Below are positions 46,325 to 57,349 of a DNA stretch of 64,000 nucleotides, one piece after another. Position 1 is the first letter of the stretch, and each line of letters begins with the position of its first letter. Made by a program: the position numbers and the translations under genes. Source of the stretch: Nageia nagi (lineage: Eukaryota; Pinophyta); NCBI GenBank assembly GCA_050084985.1, contig JBITNC010000001.1, positions 159,650,001 to 159,714,000 on the forward strand, given 5' to 3'. The notes below the pieces were generated by a model. It ran no database searches. It had not been told where the DNA came from and worked only from the letters and a program-made list of their open reading frames with translations.

Positions 46325-46738
46325 CTAGTCAACTGCTCCACCAGATCCGAACATGGCTCCCACTGGCAGACAACGGCTAGGCTCGGGATCCTTCCTCGGT
46401 AAGAGGGAGAAGAGTCGATGCACCTCACCACCATCATATTTGGTGACTTCAGGCCAATCTTGTAAAGCCACAACAGTTGCTATTGATGGACTTGAGTCCT
46501 CGCTAGGATGTGGATGAGTCACATCTGCTCCAAAGATAATGGTAGGTACATCACTGACCAATGGTATCCTCCTGGATATGGCATCAATAAGAACGGTGTT
46601 TCTCCCACCAACCTTTACATTAATTGTGCATTTAATTCTTTTGTTGACTACTTGCATATTCTTAAAAGCACATGCAAAGCAACGTTTACTCCTTCTTGGT
46701 AAGGGAAGGGTAGCCATCACTATTTTACCTAAAAGCAT
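46325..46738 (-). pseudogene. ARGONAUTE (AGO1/AGO10-type) PIWI fragment
   Basis: A 137-codon open frame. Residues 39-101 (46624-46436) match the start of the PIWI domain of plant AGO1/AGO10-clade proteins, the slicer subunits of small-RNA silencing complexes: [44 protein letters not shown] and QDWPEVTKY. The first catalytic Asp is present in GADVTHP (codon 46525-46523). Residues 1-38 are only weakly similar, and residues 102-137 are unrelated and GC-rich, perhaps a further captured piece. The rest of PIWI, PAZ and MID are absent, so no slicing activity is possible. It is antisense to the retrotransposon. No stop lies within the AGO part, so capture looks fairly recent. Confidence 0.88.
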
Positions 46739-46744
46739 TTATTT

Positions 46745-48271
46745 TTTTTAACTTGGAGTATTTTTTTTGTTTACTTGGAGTGTTTGAGGTAAAAGTAGCA
46801 TTAACTATGCATAGATCTCCTTTCTTTTTCATTAATACTTGCAAGCTCCCAAGAAGCAAATGTATACTTTTTGGTAGGCATTTAATATTTTTTGCTTGCT
46901 TACAAGTCATTTGTTCCTATTACATGCACTTAGAAGTACTTATACTCCAACTTTAAGCATTGTCATGATGACTATAATATTTTTAGATACATCATTACTC
47001 TTCAATGCTATCCAATTTTTTAGAAAAATGTGGAAAATAAAGTTAATTCTTTAGGAGTATTTTTTTTATTTTTTTATTTGCCTTAAATACTTTTAAGTTT
47101 GGCAATTTACTTAGGTAAAATGATAAATATTAGTGTACAATTAACACTTTAAGGGATTTTTTTTACCTAAGTATTTTTTAATGATTTCATGTTTCCTAAA
47201 AGGGAAACCTATGCTATTTTTTAAGTAAACAAGGGAAATTTTTTACTTAAAATATAAATGCATACTTAAAAGACAATTTTTTTAGCATACAAGTTTTAGG
47301 GATAAAACTTTAAGTAAAAAGGGGGAATTTGTGTAGTTTTTTACTTAAAATTTTATCTAGATCTTGCATGCTAAATTTATAATGCATGCCTCTTAATCTT
47401 GTGTAGGAATAAAGCATGTTTATTACTTAATTTTTAAGTTATGGAATAATGCATGTTTAATTTTTTAAGTTATGGATTAATGCTAAGTAGGACTTAGCCT
47501 TTTTAAAATTCATTAAAGTTTTGAATGAATTTATGAACTTGAGCAAGTATGCAAAATGTAAAAATGTCCTTTAGGGGTTAGTACAAAACCCATTAGACTC
47601 TTATATTTCAAGTTCTTGTGGATGATGTATTTTTAATACTTTACTTTATATTTTTGCATAATTGCTTTATACTTGCAAAATGTAAAATATTGAAAGTAAC
47701 CCGTAAAATGAACACATCCGCACGTACTTTTCCACAACATGACTTGTTTGGGGAGCCATGAGGGGAGAACAGGGCAGACTGGAGCCTTTTTAGTCTGAAG
47801 AACTAAGTGGTGGTAAATCCATCTTAATTGCCCCTAAGACCTCTATTGGATTGGACATAACTCTATTAGGTGGACAGGCATGTGTGTAGTGATACCACAT
47901 GTCCGCACGTCCATTCAGGGATTATCCTGATAACCTAGGAGGAAAACTTGAAAACCTTAAATAAGATAATTAAAATGGTTGGTACAAGATACATCAGATC
48001 CTTTGAAAATAGTTGGTACTTCTCCTTGAGAGAGTATATTACTGACCAAGGTGAACTGGTTGAGGACTGGTAGTACTTGGGCTCCACTTTGAGGGCATCT
48101 AGGTGAAGGCCTAATTCTATACAAGAAAATAACCTTAACTTTATCCTTCTATGGATCTTGGTTTATAAGTTTGCACATGTGGGACATGTTTACTTATTAA
48201 TGTTTGATTTGTATAGATGGTAAATTATAGAAATTTATTCATTCTTCTTGCTTATTTACTTTTATGTAGCA
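46745..48271 (+). other. Copia-B leader, second part
   Basis: T-rich untranslated sequence with repeated (T)nACTTAAGTA/TTTTTACTTAAA words between 46745 and 47450, then mixed sequence up to gag. No host gene recognised here. Confidence 0.55.
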
Positions 48272-49792
48272 ATGGTTGAAACCTTCATACCCAAGCATAT
48301 ACTCGATGGTTCTAACTTCAGCATATGGGAACCTCGTATGAAAGCTGAGTTACAAGTAAGGAAGCTGTGGTAGACAGGCAATGAAGACTTGGTCTCTCCT
48401 ACAGATGAGAAGGCTCTTGAAATCTACAACTCAAAGAATGAGTTAGCAACTTCAATGATTTATCGTGCAATTTTAGATGATGTACTTCTCATGATCTCTT
48501 CTTCAACATCAGCAAAGGAAGCTTGGGATAGGTTGAAGAAAATTTAACTTGGGTCAAAATTTTCAAGGAGGTTCACTATTTTACAAAAGTTGTTGCAATA
48601 TCATCAAGATGAAGATGAAAGTGCTTCTATTTACTTGACCAAAATCATTGATATTAGGACACAATTGGTTGGTTGTGGGTGCAATTGGATCAATCATGAG
48701 TTCATGGTCTTCATCGTTCTTCAAATCCTTTCTACAAAGTTCAGTAACTTTATCATGGTTATGGACACTAGGCTCGATGATGAAGAAGATGTCATCTCTC
48801 TTAATAACCTTTCTAGACTACTTCTGAAGCATGAGGAAACTTTGAATAAGAAAATGTTAAACTTTTCTCCAAAGGACAAAAGCATTGCTCTAGGAACAAC
48901 CAAAACTCCTTTCAAGAAGAAGTTCAAACATTATAAATTCAAAGATAATAAATCCTCATCTACCTTCAGGAAGCATGAGAAAAAGGGCAACAATAATGGC
49001 AACTTCAAGCAAAGGAATGACAAACCTGGATCAAGTAATCCAAAACCTAAGGAAAAGTTTGATGGAAATTGTAACTTTTGTGGCATCTTTGGTCACAAAG
49101 AGTATGATTGTCATAAAAAGATATTTGCTGAAAAAGGTAAGGGAAATGCAAATGTGAAAAATTTCAATAAAAAGAAGAACAAGCATGTTGCTACTATTGC
49201 CTACTACTCAGTGACTCAAACTATTTCAAATGATTGGATTCTTGATTCAGGATGCACTAATCACATGTGTTATGAAAAGGATAAGTTTGAAAACTTTCAT
49301 AAGTACAAGAAGGATGCAGTTGTGATAGGTGATAATTCAGTCCTTGATGTTCACAGAATAGGGAGTGTGAAGATTCATGGAAAGGTTCTTGATAATATCT
49401 TTTATGTGCCTAAAATAAGGATGAATCTTATCTCCGTAATTCAGATTACAAGGAAAGGATACTCATTTGAGTTTACCTCACACTCCTGGTATGTTAAGAA
49501 AGGAATTGCCACCTTGATGAAAGGATTAGTAAAGGATGACCTTTATATTATGGATCAAGTTCCTTCAAAGATGTGTCTTACTACAAATGTTTGTTCAAAG
49601 GGTAATCTTTGGCATCAACGATTAGGGCACCTTAACCACAAGAGTATTCAAGATATGAAAACTCAAGAACTTATGGAAGGTTTACCTAATATTTCACCCA
49701 CAATTGGTCTCTGTGAAAGGTGCATTCTAGGAAAGATGAATAGGCAAAAGTTTGAAAAAGATAAGGCAACTCAGGCTACTCATCCTCTTTAG
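48272..49792 (+). pseudogene. Copia-B gag and protease
   Basis: ATG at 48272 starts MVETFIPKHILDGSNFSIWE, a typical copia gag opening. Stops at about 48371 (TAG) and 48546 (TAA) interrupt it; from 48590 the frame stays open to 49792. Within that frame: gag core, a complete CCHC zinc knuckle CNFCGIFGHKEYDC (about 49072-49113), the protease active site WILDSGCTNHM (about 49235), and the GAG-pre-integrase block LWHQRLGHLNH...CERCILGKMNRQKF. A TAG at 49790-49792 separates it from integrase. All key residues seen are intact apart from the stops. Confidence 0.9.
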
Positions 49793-49795
49793 CTT

Positions 49796-50425
49796 ATGCA
49801 TTCAGATTTGATGGGTCCGTTTCAGACTAAGTCTCTAGGGGGAGCTTCTTATGTTCTGACCTTCATTGATGACTTCAGCAGGATGACATTTGGTTATCTA
49901 CTTGAGCATAAGGATCACACTTTTGATAGGTTTAAAGACTTTAAGGCTCTTGTTGAAAATCAAACTAATTTTAAGATCAAGATGCTTAGATCTGATAATG
50001 GGGGTGAGTATAATAGCAATGAGTTTAATGATTATTGTGTTAAACATGGGATCAAGCGACAATTCACAATCCCTTACACCCCTCAACAAAATGGAGTTGC
50101 TGAAAGGAAGAATCGAACCATTATGGAAATGGCAAGGTGCATGTTGGGTAACCTTCCTAGTTTCTTATGGGGTGAAGTTGTTCACACTACTATTCACACC
50201 CTAAATAGGTGTCCTACTAAAGTAGTTGAAGGTAAAACTTCGTATGAAGCATGGACAGGAAAGAAACCTAACATCTCATACTTTAGGGTCTTCAATTATG
50301 ATGCATTTGCCTTCATTACCTTAGAGAAAAGAAAGAAGTTGGATAAAAGATCAGAAAAATGCATCTTTGTGGGTATGATAATCAGCATAGAGGTTACAGG
50401 CTCTACTCCTCATCCCATAAAATAG
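49796..50425 (+). pseudogene. Copia-B integrase
   Basis: In the frame after the TAG: MHSDLMGPF (first catalytic Asp), RSDNGGEY (second Asp), NGVAERKNRT (Glu), so the DDE triad is complete. FLWGEVVHTTIHTLNRCPTK follows. A one-base deletion near 50375 shifts the frame; downstream of it the other frame continues (HRGYRLYS, VFISRDVKFNEL). The integrase would need the upstream gag-pol stop to be bypassed as well, so it is inactive as it stands. Confidence 0.9.
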
Positions 50426-52183
50426 TCTTTATTTCTAGGGATGTCAAGTTCAATGAACTTCCTGAGGATATGACTTCTCATGCTAAGGTATTTAATTTAG
50501 ATGATTCTTTGCCTGCACCTAACTAGTTGGATGATAATGTAGGGAAGTCACCACAAGAGCAAAATTCTCCAGCTTAGAGAATTACAAGGAGTATGACCTT
50601 GAATAAATCTTTATTTGCCAAAATTGATAATAAGAATGAGCCATCAACCTTCAAAGAAGCTTCCAAGCAAGAGTGTTGGATGGAAGCTATGAAAGTTGAG
50701 TATGAGGCACTCATGAAAAATGAAACCTGGGATTTGGTTCCTTATCCCAATGAGAAAAATGTGATTGGAAATAAATGGATATACAAGGTCAAGTACAAAT
50801 TTGATGGAGAAATTGAAAAATACAAAGCAAGGTTAGTGGCCAAAGGATTCACTTAGAAATATGGTATTCATTATGAGGAAACCTTTGCTCCTGTGGCCAA
50901 GATGCCTACTGTTAGGATAATCTTTGCTCTTTCTGCAGCTCAAGGATGGAAAGTTTTTCAACTTGATGTCAAGAGTGCATTTCTCAATGGTGACTTGGAT
51001 GTAGAAATCTACATGAATCAACCAGAAGGATTTATTCCAGAAGGTAAAGAGTCTTTTGTGTGCAAGCTAAAGAAATCTTTGTATGGACTTAAGCAAGCAC
51101 CTATTGCATGGTACAAGAAAATTTCAAGATTCATTATAGATATTAGTTTTTCCAAGTGCTTCTCTGACTCAGATCTCTATGTACTCAATCAAGGAAAAGA
51201 TGTGGTCTTAATTCTCCTTTATGTGGATGATCTTCTCATAACTGGTAATCATATTGAAATCATCCAAGAGTGCATATCCAAACTAAAGGCAACATTTGAA
51301 ATGACTGATATAGGTCTATTGCATTACTATCTTGGGATGCAAGTATACCAACACAAAGATTGTACTTATCTTAGTCAATCTAAGTATATATCAGACATCT
51401 TGCAAAAGTTTGGAATGGAGGAATGTAGATATGTTGCAATACCTATTTCTCCTAAAATCATTGTATCTTTGAGCTCAGATTCTTAGTTGGCTGATGCTAC
51501 AGCTTATAGGCAATTGATTGGTAGTCTTCTATATCTGACTAGCTCTTGACCTGATATTACCTTTGCAGTGAATCTGATGGCACAATTCATGCAAAAACCA
51601 TATGTTGAGCACCTCAATGCTATTAACCAAATCTTGAGGTATGTGGCAGGGATAAAGGATCTTGCTCTTAAGTATTCCAAAGTGCCCTTGATTATTCTCT
51701 CTGGGTTCTCAGATTCTGATTATGGGGGAGATAGAGATGACAAAAAATCAACCTCTACATGTGTTTAGCATTGGTTCAGGTGCTATCTCTTGGGAATCTA
51801 AGAAGCAACCTACTGTGACTCTTTCTACCATCAAAGCTAAATATCAAGCCATGTCTGTTGCTACCTAGGAAGCTATTTGGCTGAGGCATCTTCTAAACGA
51901 AATTGAGTATGAGCAAAATGGCCCATCTCTTATTTCTTCAGACAATCAATTAGCTATCTCTTTGGCTAAGAATCCTGTGTTCCATTAGAGAACCAAACAT
52001 GTGGAAATCCAAGCCCATTTTATCAGGGAGAAGGTTCTAGATGACATCATACACTTGGAGTATTGTCCATCTACTGTAAACTCTACTGATTTATTCACCA
52101 AGCCCCTTTCTGAAGCTCAGTTCAGCAAGCTTAGGGATTCTCTTGAGTTGGTGAAGTTGCCCTCAATGGGGAGTGAAGTTTGA
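50426..52183 (+). pseudogene. Copia-B reverse transcriptase and RNase H
   Basis: Open pieces 50593-50856, 50893-51486, 51568-51768 and 52001-52183. Motifs: WMEAMKVEYEALMKNETWDL, GNKWIYKVKY, TFAPVAKMPTVRII, FQLDVKSAFLNGDLDVEIYM, SLYGLKQAP, catalytic YVDDLLITGN (about 51219-51248), LLHYYLGMQVYQ. RNase H: SDSDYGGDRDDKKS, then a one-base frame change near 51768, GAISWESKKQP, and C-terminal KVLDDIIHLEYCPSTVNSTD. Stops at about 50524, 50577, 50854, 51484, 51548, 51867 and 51986. Catalytic residues are intact; only the reading frame is lost. Confidence 0.9.
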
Positions 52184-52249
52184 ACTTTTGTTAGTGATGA
52201 CAACTTCACCTCTAAGAGGCCCTTTTATTGTTATATAGTGTTGATTATG

Positions 52250-52472
52250 ATATACCTTCATGGTAAGTTCGCTCTATGTGAGGAACTTCTTGTACATTTT
52301 ATACCTCCATGGTAAGTTTGCTCTATGTGAGAAACTTGTTGTATAATTTTTTGAGCATATAATTGATCAAAATGATATACCTCCATGGTAAGTTCGCTCT
52401 GTGTGAGAAACTTCTTGTACATTTCATACCTCCATGGTAAGTTTGCTCTGCATGAGAAACTTGTTGTACAAT
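52250..52472 (+). repeat. Four-copy repeat in copia-B 3' UTR
   Basis: Unit of roughly 50 bp: ATACCTCCATGGTAAGTT(C/T)GCTCT.TGTGAGAAACTT(C/G)TTGTA. Copies start near 52251, 52299, 52375 and 52426; a spacer lies between copies two and three. Confidence 0.85.
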
Positions 52473-53040
52473 TGATAAATCAGTTTCATTGTTCAAGTAT
52501 TCATATGAGAAGATCTGGTATGTGTCTTTAGGCATTGTACAATCATCTATATGTTATGCTCTATTAATAAGCAACACATGTCTATATACAACAGGTGACT
52601 ATGAGTGATGGCTTGGCATCTCCGTGATGAGTTATAGTGCACCATTGCTCAGTTATTTATAAGATGGCATTATTTGATTCTCTTATTAATAAAATGAATA
52701 TATGATGCATCTAACTAATTTTGTTCATGAGTTGCTTGTAGCATGCAGGATCTTCTTCAAAAATGCAGGTTACTCACCTTGTGTAAGCAAGCTCATGGAG
52801 ACTCACATGTCAGCTTAAAGTTGATCGACTACTATGTGCAGTGAAACCAGTTGTGGTTAATGATTGTATTGTAAACCATTTTGTCAAATGGTAATGTAGT
52901 GAGTCTCAAACTAGTTCTCAAAAAGATTCTCAAATATGTAAATGTTCTCATCTCTGCTTGTATCTCTATGGAGGAGAACTCTCTCTTACTCTCTCTCTTC
53001 TCTCTTCTTTGCTCTATCCCAATATTGCATTAAGGGGGAG

Positions 53041-53526
53041 TGTTAGAATTTGTAATGAAATATTGTGAATATCTAAACTCCTAAATTCAATTAATCACTT
53101 AAATGATATTTAGATACCTTAAGGGATTAATTGAATTCTTTATTATGTAAACTTTGACCTTACCATGTGGTTAGTTGGTAGGTTAAAGTTAGGTAATATA
53201 TTTATTGTAACCCTAACCTTACCCTTTAGTTAAAGGGAGGTTAGGGAGGTGCTCTCATGCTATAAATAGAGGGCCTCTCCTCTTGTAATATAAATTAGAT
53301 TTTGAGTAAGATTACTCTACTAGTTTGTGTAGGAGAGAAAGGAATTGTAGTAAGAGGGTGCATAGTTTGAGAATTGAGATCTAGTTGTGGATGTACTCCT
53401 AAGGAGGGAGGAACCACTTATATTGGTGTTATCTTGTGTGAATGGTGTTATTAGCTTGTAGATGTTGAATGATTAAGTTTTCTATAGTCTTGGACCTTGA
53501 GGATTAGTGTAGAACTAATTCCTTCA
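53041..53526 (+). repeat. Copia-B 3' LTR
   Basis: Begins TGTTAGAATT immediately after AAGGGGGAG and ends TTCCTTCA. 486 bp. Confidence 0.95.
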
Positions 53527-53531
53527 CTTCC

Positions 53532-54290
53532 CCCTTCTTGGTTGGTTGTATTTCATTAATATACATAATTGCTCACATTGAATGAAGTAATTAAAATAGC
53601 ACTATTTATAATAAATACCATAACTATGCTAGATTATATGGTGAATAAATACTAATCAACATAACCATCTAGGAATTCATAATTTCTGAATAATCATGTC
53701 CATATAGCTATAATCCTTTTGACATGTCATTGACTGCTCCTTCTTCAATCTTGTAGTTGATTGAAGATGTTATTGTAGCTATCTGAATAATTATTTATTT
53801 GCAAATTGATGGGTGTGATTTGGTACTATGCTTTATTGTCTACTTTCTACTTCTTTGCAACCTTATGATCTTTACTATAGATGTCAGTAATCAAAGTAAT
53901 GGTGGTTGGTAAACATTATGTCAACTTGGTTCAAGAAGAAACTACCATTGTTATATGGAAATGAGTTGGTGTCAACACATTAATAGGGCCCTAGGGGTCA
54001 AACACTTAAGATAAAGTGGAATTAGATGTTCCTTCATATGCATTACTCTTACCTTTGCTTGGTGGGTTTTATTTTCTTCGTTTGAACTTTGTTGATGATC
54101 TAACTCTTTTGGGACTTGTTGATTTTGGTCAAAAACTATGATGTCATCACTTAGAATTGATGGGCTCTATTTGAAGTCTTCATAAATCTTCATCCACTAT
54201 TGCTTATTCTGGGACCTATTGATTTCAATCAAAAACTATTATGTCATCACTCAAAATCAGTGGGTTCTATTAGATGTCTTGGATCTAAAT
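53532..54290. other. Intergenic; one direct duplication
   Basis: GGGAC(T/C)T(A/G)TTGATTT(T/C)(G/A)(G/A)TCAAAAACTAT, ATGTCATCACT and GTGGGTTCTATT-like phrases recur at 54112-54170 and 54208-54275. No gene. May be part of the 3' end of the Ty3 element. Confidence 0.5.
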
Positions 54291-54296
54291 TTATAC

Positions 54297-54600
54297 AACT
54301 CTCATACACTTGTATTAACAATTCCCAGACACTCTAAGAGAATGAATATAACTCTTGGACACTTGTATTTACAATTATCAAGCATTCTAAGAGAAAGAAA
54401 ATAATTCCCAAACACTCTTATTTACAATTCTTGAGCACTATAAGAGAAAGAAAATAACGCTTGGACACTCTTATTTACAATTCCTAGGTACTCTAAGACA
54501 AAAAAATAACTCTTGAACACTCTTATTTACAATTCTTAGGTACTCTTAATAGAAAGAAAATAAATCTTGAACACTCTTAAGAGAAAGAAATGAGAATAGA
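54297..54600. repeat. Tandem repeat, about 58-bp unit, five copies
   Basis: Each unit has CACT(C/T)(T/G)TATT(A/T)ACAATTC(T/C)(T/C)(A/G)(G/A)(G/C)(T/C)ACTCTAAGAGAAAGAAAATAA-type sequence. Copies drift and the last is shortened. Confidence 0.85.
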
Positions 54601-57349
54601 AGGAATTGATAAGAATAAAAGAATGATTTTGTATTACCTTGATTCATATTGTAATTCTAAAAGAATACAATCTTCTAGTAGCTCTTTGGGGTCTCTACTT
54701 ACTGGAGAATAAAACCCTTTGCTTGTTGCTTCTAGTAGCTTGTTTAGAGGTAGACTTGGTAGAGGTCTCAATTGCTAGAATCAACTCTGCTAGGAGGAAT
54801 GGGTGCATCTTTTTATTTAGATCTCTAAGATCTTTATAATCAATCTGCAACAAGATAAAGAATGTCTTAATCTTCACTGTATCTGCTCTAAACTCTATTA
54901 GAACATTTTCTAGCCTTCCAACATGTAAAAATCTTATGATTACTTCCTAAGCCAACTTATTTATTTACTGTAAGTCTAATATTTGCTTCATAGAAAAGGA
55001 CTATTCAGTGGTATTGACTATCCAATTGGTAGCACTACCCTTTACATTTTGATCTTCTCATAATTTGAGAGCTTTCATCTTAATCAAAGAATTAAATAAT
55101 TTGTTAATAAATCCTAGCTCTATTGTGAGCTTATGCTTATCAATATCAATGTTGAATACCAAATTTTGGAGTTCCAATATATCTCAAATCCTCCTTAGAT
55201 ACAACTTTCTTGGTTTAGGAGTGATCATTTCTATGTCCTTTTCAATCAAGACCCTTAACTAGGCCTACATTTTTTCTAAGATTGTCTTAGGTGTGTCTAG
55301 AGCCAGCTGGTGGAGAGCAGTTTGAATGTGAAACTACTTGATTGTCTATATTATTTGTTCCTTTAATAGATGCAAGTGTGATAATGTTATCATTTTATCT
55401 CTAACTTGCTCCACTAGAAATTTTCTGAAATTATTTATGAATAATAACAACTTTGAATTATCATCAGATAAAACTTTATTCATTGCAATGATAGTTTGTA
55501 GCTCTACCTCAACTTACTTGACCTTTTGAGCATTAATGATTGTAGCTTGAGATTTGAGATCTTGTATTATTTGATTTACAACATTTAGCTTAGCTTTTGT
55601 TGTTGTTATGCTCTTATCAAATTCTAACTTCTACTTGTTAAGCTTTGCAATCAAGTCTCTATTTTTATTTTGCAACCTAGCTACTATTTTATCTTTAAGG
55701 GAACAATATTTCTTATACTGATCTAATTTTTATTCAATTTTTCTATCTTAGTCTCCATGGCTTGAAGACTTTTGTTAGCTACCATTGAAGTTTTTACCAA
55801 GAATCTTAATTGGTCAATTACTAGTACACTCTACATATTTATATCAATTATAGCCATGGGAGTAGTGTCTAGTTGCCATTCTTTGAAAGGCATCTATGCT
55901 ATTTTAATATCTCTCATTTCTATGACCTTGCTCAAAATTCTTGATTGTTGCTTAGGGAGCACAAGAGGCTTATTAACAAAAGTTTTCCAATCAATGGGCT
56001 CTACAATTTACGTAAAAAAATAGATTTTATCTCCTCTTATGAGGCTATAAGAATCAAAGAATAGGGAGGAGTAATTCCAACTAAAGTAGATGTCACAACC
56101 TATTGGGTGGGCTATGACTATCGAGGAGTTTTTAGGTCTTGAACTTCTATTTCTTCCTTTATCTCTTCCATGACCTTATCTTCATCATCAGCTTTTTCCA
56201 TTGGGTTAGAGTCTCTCTTCTTTTAAGATTCATCATTATCATCATCATCATCTCTCGATCCTCCTCTAGGTGTAGCTATTACAGATCTACCAGCTCTAAG
56301 TACATTTCCCTTACCTTATGGAGTTTGGGTTTGCTCTTTTTTTAGGGTTTATTCTTATGTCTAGGCTCCTTTTGTAGCACTAGTGTATGCATGTTGTGGC
56401 TCTCTTAACTCTTCTATATCAAAAATCTTTGCCTCTTTTGACACTACCTTTGGAATTTCTTATGTAGCCTTTGAAGGTGGAGGTATAGTTATTTGTGACT
56501 GTGATCTTATCATAGTGGTATGGGTTTTTTTTGTAGACCTCTCTTCTTTCTTCGAGGTTTATTATTTTTGATCAAGGGTATAAATCTTCCTTTTCTTCTT
56601 TGGAGAAGGCTCCCGGGAAGAGGTGGTAGTGTTTGAGGGATTTTGGTCTCCCTTCTTTGAAAGCTCAACCATACTGGATGATTTTCCTACCTATACTAGC
56701 CTTGGTTCTATAGCAGATTTTCTTTGAAAATGAGGAAGAAGGGGCTATCCCAACTTTGATAAGAGATATTTGGCATATTCAACCTCCCAATACTTATCAT
56801 ATTTGAATTTATCAAATAATTCACTCTCTATGTGGTGAATTTTTGTTGTATACTCAAATCTAAACTTTGTAAAATAATGAATTTTATTAGCACCCCACCC
56901 AAGATTTGCTAACTAGGTGAGAACTTCTGGGTTGAAGATAAAATCTTATTGCTTATTTTCCCAATTTTTATATTTTTTTTATCCCCTCAAGGGCCATCCA
57001 AGCCTTATTTAGGGTTGTGAACTCCCAATTAGGGTACACTTCTACCTCTTATTCAATTTTATTTACAAAATATTCTATATGAGGCCTACTCTCATGGATA
57101 AAAGTTGGACATTTTTTGCTTGACCTTATTACTTGGGTCATTTCTCCTTAAGGGTCATACATCCATGGAACTTCCACCATATCTAATTTAAAATTCTATA
57201 CAATGAATTCAGCTATACTATCTTTACATCCTATTTCTAAAAGAGTAAATTTTTTAGTAGAAGTCGATATATCTATAGTAGATTTAAAATTACCCTTGGA
57301 CCCATATTTGGTCTCTACGGAAAAAATTTACCTTCTCATTTCAATTGAA
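54601..57349 (-). other. 3' part of the Ty3 element, poorly conserved
   Basis: Long low-complexity, charged or hydrophobic frames on both strands but no recognised domain. It includes a TCATCATTATCATCATCATC run at 56229-56256. Probably the decayed remainder of the extra ORF plus untranslated region. Confidence 0.35.

Larger units (their letters stand above)
44254..53526 (+). mobile_element. Full-length copia-B retrotransposon with captured gene fragments
   Basis: LTRs at 44254-44742 and 53041-53526 differ by about six substitutions and one 3-base indel (roughly 1.2 percent). Flanks CTTCT (44249-44253) and CTTCC (53527-53531) fit a 5-bp target duplication with one change. Order: LTR, primer-binding site, 3.5-kb leader, gag, protease, integrase, RT, RNase H, 3' repeats, polypurine tract AAGGGGGAG, LTR. 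The leader carries PPR, MLH1 and ARGONAUTE fragments at 45170-46624. About a dozen stops or frameshifts break the coding region. Confidence 0.93.

Noticed and set aside
46508-46751. Plus-strand ORFs over the ARGONAUTE fragment
   Set aside because: Family similarity is clear only on the minus strand.
54601-57349. Host genes on the plus strand (several ORFs of 60-83 codons)
   Set aside because: No family resemblance; they lie antisense to the Ty3 element tail and are low complexity.
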